Positions 22,960-31,581 of a stretch of 31,581 nt of DNA are shown in pieces. Source of the stretch: Lingula anatina (lineage: Eukaryota; Brachiopoda; Lingulata; Lingulida; Lingulidae); the NCBI RefSeq assembly GCF_001039355.2, contig NW_019773954.1:1-31581 (forward strand). The letters are read 5' to 3'. Numbering within the stretch: the stretch's first letter is position 1; every line of letters starts with the position of its first letter. Both the position numbers and the translations under genes were made by a program. The notes under the pieces were generated by a model that was not told where the DNA came from, ran no database searches, and was given only the letters and a program-made list of their open reading frames with translations.

Positions 22960-23851
22960 TGAGTGTGTGTGTGTGTGTGGGGGGGTCCTTATTTCAAACA
23001 TGAGGTCACTCAGAATTTTGGCAACAGCAAGGGATCTCTTCCACTCCTGGGCCTTAAGTACCCTAATTTTAGCAAAAAAAAAGGCTGATTCTTATAATAA
23101 TGCTTCTGTTCTTTCTACCAATGTCTCTTTGTCTGGATAGGCCGGGAGCATGCCTAATGGGGAATATGGGTTGCCGATGTGTTATATACGTGTATTTCAT
23201 GAAATAATGGTCTTCAAGGTAAATGTGGAAGGGGTCAATCCTAAAAACGAGATCAGGAATGAATGGTAGTGGTCTGCCAGGATACCAGGACTAACGAGAC
23301 AGATGCAAAAAGGGGTCTGAGCATACGCTGCTGCTACTGCTATTCTGGGCAACGGCAAAGGTTGCAGGATGAGGAAGAGGAGGGAGAGGAAGATACTGTA
23401 GAAAAGCTGTTAGTTTATGGTCTATAAACTTGAATGATACCGTAGACCAGCTGCACACACGCATGTATATACTTACAGAATGGTCAAGCGCCACCTTTAG
23501 CGCCTTGATGAGATTAGAATCACATTTAGGCACTGCCAGGGACATGTAGCGCTGCCGATCACTCCCGAATATTTTAAGGCTGAAGCCGCATTTTTCATCG
23601 ACTTTGAAGTCTTTGCCATAAAAGGCAGAAAGGTCAAAGGTCAGACCATGAACCCTGATTTCGGGAGAAGGGACAGGTCTTTGGTCAGTACGTTCAATGC
23701 CCGCTACAGCGCCGTAATATTTGCACGATTGCTGGGTCCACTCTTCTCTGAGACCCAGCGTCCGTGCCGCTTGGCCATTAAGACCGTCACATGCGATGAC
23801 CATCACACGCCCTGGAATCTTCTCCAGTTCCGATATGGAGTCTTTGGTAAA
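21401..23851 (-). CDS. FAD-dependent monooxygenase-like protein, last three exons (5' end not found)
   Basis: Exons are 23477-23851, 22493-22709 and 21401-21582 (stop TAG at 21403-21401), giving 258 C-terminal residues with consistent phases (0, then 1). The first begins FTKDSISELEKI and carries VMVIACDGLNGQAARTLGL, like the DG motif of class A flavoprotein monooxygenases. The second ends VVTCEGDAARTLNFHS and joins GLDVNLSIRGLESL, like the GD motif that contacts the FAD ribose. Both motifs are irregular: the DG loop is one residue longer than usual, and the GD motif lacks the usual His, Pro and closing Asp. The N-terminal GxGxxG Rossmann segment should lie upstream (right) but was not found before 31581. 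Substrate unknown. The tail has no membrane segment. Confidence 0.6.
22187..22194. promoter_or_regulatory. Perfect CRE palindrome
   Basis: TGACGTCA, the full CREB/ATF site, with a half site GTCA just upstream. It lies in an intron of the FAD gene next to the MITE, with no promoter evidence around it, and may be chance. Confidence 0.25.
22221..22389 (-). mobile_element. hAT-like MITE, copy 2, in the FAD protein gene intron
   Basis: 169 bp with intact termini CAGGGGCGGAT and TCCGCCCCTG, inverted relative to copy 1 at 4728-4893. Flanks ACTATTAT (22213-22220) and ATTATTAT (22390-22397) agree at seven of eight positions, consistent with the 8-bp target duplication of hAT elements, although the right flank is a microsatellite. 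The interior has a short palindrome, GTCTTCCGGAAGAC, in element orientation. It sits about 100 bp downstream of an exon donor. Confidence 0.85.
22390..22412. repeat. (ATT)n microsatellite beside the MITE
   Basis: About seven ATT units start exactly at the MITE end, so the element either inserted into a short (ATT)n tract or the target duplication expanded. Confidence 0.9.
22437..22490. repeat. G-rich tract next to a splice donor
   Basis: The plus strand has many runs of three to five G separated by T or TG (GTGGGGTGTGGGTGGGGGTG and similar). In the minus-strand transcript this is a C-rich tract starting a few bases after the donor of the middle FAD exon. The G strand could form a quadruplex in the DNA. 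Confidence 0.85.
22919..22987. repeat. Poly-T, (GT)n and G-run compound repeat
   Basis: About 40 bases almost all T, then GTGAGTGTGTG repeats and a G run. Intronic in the FAD gene. Likely length-variable. Confidence 0.95.
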
Positions 23852-24794
23852 CTGTAAGAAATTAAAAATTTGAAAATTAAAAAGGCATGCCTCTCACCAT
23901 TTTAACTTTTTATAAAATTCATAAAAATATTTATCAAAAAAAGAGACTGCGCATTGTCGCTACAGTTGGATATAATAAACTACCAGTGGTGTAATCATCT
24001 CGTGAGACTGTCCTTTCTCATTAAAGAAGAACTAAGTATCTCTGACGCAATTTAATTTTGATCGAATGCCCACTCAGATCCTACTGGTTGCGTGAAAGGG
24101 TTTTTGCATCACTAATAATAACATCGTTAGCGCAGATTGATGTAAGAGAGCGAAAAGGTCAAGAAAATGGCATGCTATGTTGTGTAGAGATTGCATGTGC
24201 GACAATGTTTTTTTTTTATCGTCAAGTAGCGAGAAGTAATTTTTGGGTAAAATTAACTTCTTTTTCCAATTATTTCCTGTATAATTTTCCCTGTGCTGGT
24301 ATCTTTCAACGTTTATATAACAGTTTTTTTCTTCCACATAATTTTATTCATTTTGAAACGACCTTTTTGACTCTCTTTTTTTCTTTTAACAATCGTTATA
24401 TCAAACCACAATTCCACACCTTTATCATACTTTCCATACACAATATCTCTTATTGCATGCGCCACATACTTTTCAAAACGATATTGTATTGCTTCAACCT
24501 TTTGATATATTACCTCTTTTGTAAAGGCTTCCTGTTTTTTGGTGCGTCTTATTCTTTTGATGACAAAATCTAACATTACACATGTATATTTCTGCTATAT
24601 GCGTTATAAGTGATGGAATTATCACTGTGCTAAATATCTGTGTCTTGCAGAAGTGCAAGTAAACACAATGCACGTAACAGTTAGGTTAACCCTAAGACAA
24701 AACAGTCTATCTGGAAAGAAAATCTGTTCATTTACAAAAAGAAAGAAAGAAAAGAAATATCTTTTGGTAGAATACCCAATGTTAACGTTCTCTT

Positions 24795-24855
24795 TTCGAC
24801 CATTTCGTGCAAACTTTCGACCATTTCGTGCAAACTTTCGAATATTTCGTGAAAA
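24795..24855. repeat. 21-bp tandem repeat, about 2.8 copies
   Basis: The unit TTCGACCATTTCGTGCAAACT repeats with a period of 21 from 24795, 24816 and 24837; the last copy is diverged. The period is a multiple of three and keeps both strands open locally (RPFRANF on plus, ARNGRKF on minus), but no surrounding gene supports coding. Confidence 0.9.
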
Positions 24856-27800
24856 ATGGCTCCTGTAGTGAGTTTGGATTTCGTTTGGTCCAAAACAAAT
24901 CATCACCGTTTTTCACCATCAAAGAAGTCGGTGGAAGATTTCGCACTGAAGTGAATATAGTGATAAAACCTTTCACTTCAACTCAAATTATTCGCCTTTA
25001 TTACTTATTACTGAAACAGTATACGCAAATGTTACTGATAGAATTTTTCTATTCCGCATTTTGGAATTTGCTGGTCAACAATGCTGAAGCTGGTAAGACA
25101 CGGGAAATCTGCAAAATGTTCGTGGATGCACCTTGAAATATTTATTTTAATATGCTTGGCAAGTTGCACGTTGGGCAGCACGTGCTCGCGACACTTACAA
25201 ATTGCTTTTATAACCTGCGTGTAGGCCCTCGTGGTTTGTTTAACATTCAATTAACATGTTATCGGAGAAATTATTTAAAGTAAAGACGAGCTTCTTGTAT
25301 CCGAGGTTTTTTTTTCATTAGCCAGGTCACTCAATATCGCGTAGAGAATTTTAAGTATTCTTGAAAAGCCAACTGCTACTGTCCCGTAGCGCCCGCTAGC
25401 TTAGATAACGTCTTTATATCTTGTAAAGTTAAACTGTAGTGGTTTTCTGACTCCTACAGATATAACAAGACAAATTCAATGTATTACTCCCCGCGGGCTA
25501 TTTTCCTGGAAGCATTCAACTCGAACAGAGAGTGATATCCGGCCTTTCTAAAACAATCTATCAATTTCCTTATTAGCCGTGTACCCGTCGGAAGCGGAAA
25601 AAGAGTTGTCGTCCCCAACGCAGGTATCTCAGGTTAACTTTCTCAAGGCACCAAGCTAGTGATTTCTTCCTCGCGTGTTTAGTTAACCGTCGTTTTTATT
25701 CCGATTTGTTTCCGTCAGCAAAAACATTTCCGTTCAAATTCGATAACAAGTTGTTTCGCAAGCAAAACTTGCATGTTTTTTTTACCGCAAATAGACAAAC
25801 TATCGGTTTCTAAGATTGATTCATGTTCTTAAACAGATCAAAGTAATAAAAGCAAGAAAAGATGGATGGATCAGCAAGTTATACTGATTTACCTGCCAAT
25901 GTTAAAATACTTTGCCCTACTTTGTCTCTCTATCTAAATATGTTTCCTTCAGATTTTTATTCACCTTGCATAGAACTGCACATGCACCTTTTTACTTAAA
26001 ATAAAAATAAAAAATACCAGGTGTGACGAAACTGAGGGTCCGTGTAACAGAGAGTCCACTCTCCATTTTATTATACAGCTTAGGGTTAGTCTGACGTAAG
26101 TGGGTCAAACACCAAGGGGGGGCTTACCTGTGCAATTTAATAAGAACCGGACTCTCTATCATGGGGGTCTGTCTGCCACTTCACACTACCCCTCCCATCC
26201 CACAACTTTAACAACCGTTTTTCGACCTTTTCCCTCCATAGAATGAATCTGCGCTTACAATACTGAATAACAGAAAGAAAAATGCACGCACCGGTAAAAT
26301 TTACTCTAGCGCTTACAAAACTAATGGATGCCGAACCCAGACAATTTCCTGCAATATCCTATTGCCATGGTTTTCAGTGATTATAAAGTACACTGGGCGT
26401 CTCTCTGTGCGAAGTAATATAGATTTATTACATTGCCAATGGAAACTACTACTGCGATATCAGTGCAAATATCACTGTTCATCAAATATGGTATTAGCCA
26501 TATCGACAATAACGCAGGAATTACTGTACGGATAGACAGCACAGACAAGAGAGTTCTGGCACGTCCATCATGTTGGACATAGGATAGTATAGCTATCACT
26601 TATAAAACGATATGTGTATAAATTGATAGGCTACCAACTAATAAGGAAGTCGACAGAATGTTTAGGTAAAAACGGACAATTGGAAAGGGAATGGAAACAT
26701 TCAGGAAGAGAAAGACACATACTCGATGTTATTGGTATGAAGGAACTGGACGCGTGCATTTTTATATTTCTGACTAATTTCCTACAATTTTCTCTAGGTG
26801 CAAATATGTTAAAGCCAGACCTTAGCCGATCAATGTGGAAAGCGGACCAACAAACTGCCCACTTCGGCTCAAGTCCATAATCACACGTATGGGACCCTAT
26901 CCAAATTAAGTGTATAAATCATAAGAAGACCAGAGACATTGCAAACTGGGCAGTATTGAGCAGCTGATTGATCAAATGTCGAGTTATAAAGTAATGTATA
27001 AAACGGGATGCAGAATACACAATATCGTGATTGATTGAACTTTGAGCTGTCAGATGACGAAGTAATGGCTACCCTGGACTCCGAAGTGAAAGGGAATTTA
27101 TTGATTTAAACATAAATCACGTTATGTGCAGGTTCTAGTGAGGACTTTGAGGGCATTTGAAAAAAGTCCACAAATCGTTTTCTTAATCCTAGGGACGGAA
27201 ACTTGATAAGTTAACGATGGCAAATTATTCTTACTTATCTTCACCTGGGGCCATTCACTCTCTCGCGTGTTAGGTAGAACCACTTTCAATCATAGCCCAA
27301 TCACTCTCTCATTTTGGCTAATTCGATCACTCTTCCTAACAAACGTCTCATCTACATGCACGTGACCTTTAAGAACACGCGCAGTCGCTGTGTCACCCAA
27401 AGATTTCGTACTGGTATCTTTGAACAATTCAATCAACCTGCGCGATAAGATTTGCTGTGTTCCTAATGCTTACAGGCAGTTACCAATTACCAAGTTTCCC
27501 CGGAGTGACAGAAACATAGTTTGAACTATGGAAATGATCTAATTGATTGACCGTTGCCCGACAGCTAGACGCTAATTAAATTTTGGAACCGGTGCAGATC
27601 GGACCCATGAGACGCAAAGAGATACTCAATCTCAGGAAACGAACTCGAATAGAATAATGCAAAGAGAACATAAAAAAGTGTCAATAAAAGAATGAAATGA
27701 ATGCTCCAAGTAATGTATTTTAAACCACATCAAAGCAATGGTTAACAATCCCATTCACTAATTTCCGGGATTTCTAAAGTTCTTGAATCCGCTAGATCTC

Positions 27801-28111
27801 GGAGCATTACATCGTACTCGGAGTTTCAAAGCAACTTGTTTCACCATTTCTCTCCTAGCAAGTTTGTACGCTACACGGGGCAATGAAAGACAATAAAGAC
27901 ACAATAAAGCCTATTTGGATATCAGTTTATATAGTTGCTTAAAAAATTGCATAACAAGATTGCCGTTAGAACGATGACCTTACACAGAATCTTAGCAATT
28001 TTGCAAATGTGATAAACTTAGAAGTCCAATACAGGTGCTTTAGGATGCAGACTCTTCGTTACTGTCAACTGCTTCAAACATGTTACGGTTCCCGTCTGAC
28101 TGCCTGTCCCT

Positions 28112-28140
28112 GTTTTTTTTTTTTTTTTTTTTTTTTTTTT
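28112..28140. repeat. Poly-T tract
   Basis: About 29 T followed by CAGCCGCC. In the minus orientation it is a poly-A run, so it could mark the tail of an old retroposed sequence to its right, but no body was recognised. Confidence 0.9.
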
Positions 28141-29658
28141 CAGCCGCCTTGTGTGTTGGACCATTTGTACATCCTTCAAACAGTGCACATGGCTTGAATA
28201 TGCATGTATGCTAGCATTGCCCAGTGCTTGTTCATGAATATCTCTATCTGGATCTCTTGGGATGTCACGCAAATGCTAAAAGGCATGGGCGAAGCCATTA
28301 CCCACATCTAAATGCACCGTAGAAAGCATAGAGTGAAACCTAAAACCGTGCCTTATTTTATTCCGACCGTCATTGGTTCTCACTGTATCTAATGTGTTTA
28401 CAAGTCTGGTGGCATTATTAGCAAATGGTAACATATCTCAAAGGATATATGTTAACTTTTCTCGATGCATGATTGTTTAATTAATATACAGAGTTTTTAA
28501 ATATATATGTTCAAATATATTTGAATAAGAAAATAAGTTTTTGTGACTTCTGTTGAAGTGTCTGAATCAATTACATATTGTTCTAAGCAAAAATTACTTT
28601 GTAAAACATGAACCAATATCTGCATAGATAACTAAGGGTTCCTTATCTTTATTCCGTCAACCCGATACTAACCAAGAGCGAATATGAGGTACTCCTGAGA
28701 AATCAAAACAAAACAAGAAAATATCAAAAACCATTGATTTTTCAGGCATGGAATTTCACGTCACAGATGTATTTTGTATAAATATTACATATTCAATTTC
28801 ACCTATACTAATCACAAAACCATTGCCATTACGAAACCTCTCTCCGCGTCATGTCATCCTTTGATATATGTTTTTTACATTTGCCCTTAAGTAAGTGTTA
28901 TGTAGTAATAACAAGCGTAGGATACGTGACCGATAAAATCTGCATCGACGGTTCGTAACATGTTGGAAGAAACGCTGTAGATAAAATAACATGCTTATAT
29001 AGTGTTACTTATGCTGCTCCGTTGACCACTACCAGTAGCTATGGTTTATGTAAAAAATCGCACATCCAAAACAACAAATGCAGCTTACAGATGTTTATAG
29101 TAGAAGTAACGATTGTTTCAATTACTTAAGCGATCAATTCAAGATCACCTTTATATAATGTAAGAGGAATGTTATTTCTGTTTGCTCTTGGAAGTCGTAC
29201 TAATTCATAACAACTACCTTGCCAAGGACTTCTAGTGACTGTAGCTCAACTATGTTTGTTTCTGTTCTCTTACATTGTAAATATTATCTACAGGAATTAT
29301 GCCGAATAAACGCTATAACGAAATATTTCAATAGAACAATAGTTCCATTTTGTTCAAATGGAATAAAGATTTCACCATCGACACATATTTAATTTGCCAT
29401 CATAATCACACCTGCAGATATGCGATTCAGAATTTGTTGGCTAAAAACCGTGAATCATTCATCATTCTAATATCATCTAAATCAAACTCCATTTTCCTGT
29501 CAATTTAAAGTTCCCATTGGGGGTGAAATAACCCCTGCCCCATTATTATAACTCAATAATCAGTCCAAATGTATGCAGCCATAGAGAAAGAAAGACTATG
29601 CGCTAAAGAATGCAATTAGAAGAGAAAGTAGAGGCACAACAAATTAATCTAACACCCC

Positions 29659-29873
29659 ATTTCCATAGATTTTTAGATCGATCTTTCCCTGTGGGGAGTC
29701 TCACTAGATTACTGTCAGCTTGGCCGGCTTAAGCGTCTGTCCCGCCTACTGAAAGCTGTAAGGGGGTAATTTACTATGGTGCCCGCTCGGCTGACTGCAA
29801 TTTAGCGTGAACCCCCTGGGAGTTAGGTCGATCTAAATCTTAATCCCTGGATCGATCTAAATCTCTGGGAATA
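29659..29873. mobile_element. Probable MITE with AGATCGATC inverted ends
   Basis: Left end ATTTCCATAGATTTTTAGATC and right end, read in reverse, TATTCCCAGAGATTTAGATC pair over about 25 positions with a two-base gap. A second direct copy of the inner right repeat, TCGATCTAAATCT, occurs at about 29828-29840. The interior is relatively GC-rich compared with its surroundings. No coding capacity and no clear target duplication. Confidence 0.6.
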
Positions 29874-31458
29874 CACCCTAATAGTATACACCACACATAC
29901 TCTAATGGGCAGCAAAATTAGTCCATAATCTTCGTATCTAATAATTTAGATCCTATGTTCTGTGTAATGGCATATCACAAGAACTAAAGAACTACAGGTA
30001 TAGTATGTTGATGTAACGCTGAGATGTATGTGTTTTCAAAAATGCAAAGCCGACAAAGCACTATACTATTGTGAAGATACGGTGCATTTAGGGTTGGATC
30101 CGATTATAGATTAGAAGCAACGATTCGGACTTGTCATAAAAGCCAAGAACAATGGTAAAATATGGAATCCATACAATTAGTTCCTGTTCATTCAAATCCG
30201 CAAAACCATTAGTACTGATGTGTAGCCATCTCACGCTAGTGTGCGTTAAAAGGTTTCCTCCCTAGACGGCATAGGAAGATCAAACGATTTTTAATGAAAT
30301 AAAACGTAAAATGTAACCCTTCACTGTTTGGAATGTCAGTGTGCAGATGGCCAATACATCTTTCAAATAATCACTGTGTAGTCCATGAAGCTAAAAAGTG
30401 GCGTGAAACGGCCTTTTATGTATATTCGAGAAAAAAATAAGGCAGAACACTGCGTTTGTGTGTATAGTTGGATAGTTGTTTCTATTAACCTTTAGAATTA
30501 CACGATGTTTATTTGGTTTATTTGCGTTTAATCCATCAAAAGCAATATGAAACGATTGTGCAGGGCTCTTTCTACATGCAAGCTATGATACTCCCTTGAA
30601 GCGACTCAAAGTCCTTAAACCAATGGATTTGTCTTGACGCAATATGACTTTCTGTAAATGATACCTTGTTAAAAAGATTTTACTCTACCAGAATGAAAAG
30701 AAAAAAAAATCTCTTTAAATGTGTGTCTGGACGACGCTGTTGGGCAAACCACAGCGGGTTCAGAGTCTAATAGTATATATCTATTGATTTCTATGCATGA
30801 TCGAAAAACGCCGTCTTTAGCGAGCCAGGCATGATACTCTGGGGACACCAGCCACAACGTCGTACATGAGTCAACCATGCCATGTACAAGGTTTTGCAAC
30901 CTTTTACAGCCAGACGGTCCTGATTGATTTATGAAGCTCGACGCAATAAAACCGTCTTTAAACGATTTTACTGTCCTTTAAAAAGATTATAAATATCACG
31001 AAAAAAAGAAAAGTGTCTGGTTAGGATAATGCAGGCCTCCGTGAAGTTTCCGTCCTCAGAAAATCATTTTGTGCTTGAAAGCTGAAATGGCACTTACCAA
31101 TGTCACTGTTTGACAGAATTAATCTGCAGTCTACTGTGGCTTAAATTGCCTGCCTATAAATTTATCAATCGTTCCATTATAAGGATGAAATACCGACTTT
31201 CGATCTTTTTTATTACGAAAAAAAAAACACTTCTTTAAAACGACATACTGATTTGATAGGACTATCTACTCGTAAACGTTTGAGACAATCACACTCCTTA
31301 TAGAAGATCATACTAAATGGGTAATGTCCCGCTATCCTAGATTGATCATACATGTTTGAAACGATTGCCAACACCAATTATGTGAAACCCGTTTGGCTTT
31401 TACATTGTTATGTCCTCATTGAGGAACATACGTAAGTATAACACCACAGTTGAATTGG

Positions 31459-31482
31459 CGTGTGTGTGTGTGGGGGGGGGGG

Positions 31483-31519
<37 letters not shown>

Positions 31520-31551
31520 GGGTGGGGAGTCTGTGGGTGTGGGGGGGGGGT
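31459..31551. repeat. (TG)n with poly-G runs at window edge
   Basis: Alternating TG tracts interrupted by runs of up to thirteen G. The alternating purine-pyrimidine stretch can adopt Z-DNA and the G runs can form quadruplexes. Such tracts are assembly- and sequencing-error prone. Confidence 0.95.
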
Positions 31552-31581
31552 TTTTATTAGGCTAAACTTGGGTAAAGCTTT

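Larger units (their letters stand above)
23852..31581. other. Right-hand interval with no recognised gene
   Basis: About 7.7 kb. Most or all may be intron or upstream sequence of the FAD protein gene. I searched both strands for a Rossmann GxGxxG exon and for other familiar domains and found none. It holds a 21-bp tandem repeat (24795-24855), an inverted repeat AGAGAGTCC/GGACTCTCT (26049-26157), a poly-T tract (28112-28140), a probable MITE (29659-29873) and a TG/G-rich terminus (31459-31551). The open frames here, the longest 171 codons at 24058-24573, are AT-rich and show no domain I know. Confidence 0.6.

Noticed and set aside
24058-24573. A 171-codon plus-strand open frame
   Set aside because: It is dominated by Phe, Ile, Leu and Tyr from AT-rich DNA, shows no domain, signal or splice context, and the opposite strand is also open.
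26049-26157. Inverted repeat AGAGAGTCC/GGACTCTCT as a MITE
   Set aside because: The arms are only 9 bp, with no second copy and no target duplication in the window.
28112-28145. Poly-T followed by CAG as a plus-strand splice acceptor
   Set aside because: No coding exon or donor follows; poly-T plus CAG is expected by chance at a homopolymer edge.

Overview
The window is animal nuclear DNA, AT-rich, with short coding exons bounded by GT-AG (once GC-AG) introns, many microsatellites, and several short inverted-repeat elements. The ribosomal protein and the LINE/MITE-like repeats fit a marine invertebrate, most likely a lophotrochozoan such as a mollusc. That placement is inference; nothing here fixes the species.

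Layout. (1) Positions 140-12675, minus strand: 21 coding exons of the mitochondrial leucyl-tRNA synthetase (LARS2). All exon phases join into an open 808-codon frame, and the C-terminal exon or exons lie left of the window. (2) About 13395-13532: a compact head-to-head promoter shared by LARS2 (leftward) and RPL13 (rightward), with ETS-like, ZNF143/Staf-like and 5'TOP-like sites. (3) Positions 13505-16790, plus strand: a complete RPL13 gene for large-subunit ribosomal protein eL13, with a non-coding first exon and four coding exons (207 aa). (4) About 16.8-21.4 kb: no gene I can name. (5) Positions 21401-23851, minus strand: the last three exons (258 aa) of an FAD-dependent monooxygenase-like protein, converging tail-to-tail on RPL13; its N-terminal Rossmann exon or exons were not found. 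(6) About 23.9-31.6 kb: no recognisable gene, only simple repeats, small inverted repeats and one probable MITE.

Both named genes serve translation: RPL13 in the cytosolic ribosome and LARS2 in charging mitochondrial tRNA-Leu. A shared promoter for a ribosomal protein and a nuclear-encoded mitochondrial translation enzyme is plausible.

The most unusual feature is in LARS2. Two separate exons have their 3' splice acceptor plus the first bases of the exon tandemly triplicated. At exon 11 the unit is exactly 54 bp and every copy is open and in frame, so choice of acceptor could add 0, 18 or 36 residues to the already degenerate editing domain. At exon 3 the copies are decayed and act at most as decoys. 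A 30-bp tandem duplication lies in a third intron. Two MITE families also sit at or beside LARS2 splice donors. I saw no dedicated defence, mobile or biosynthetic system.
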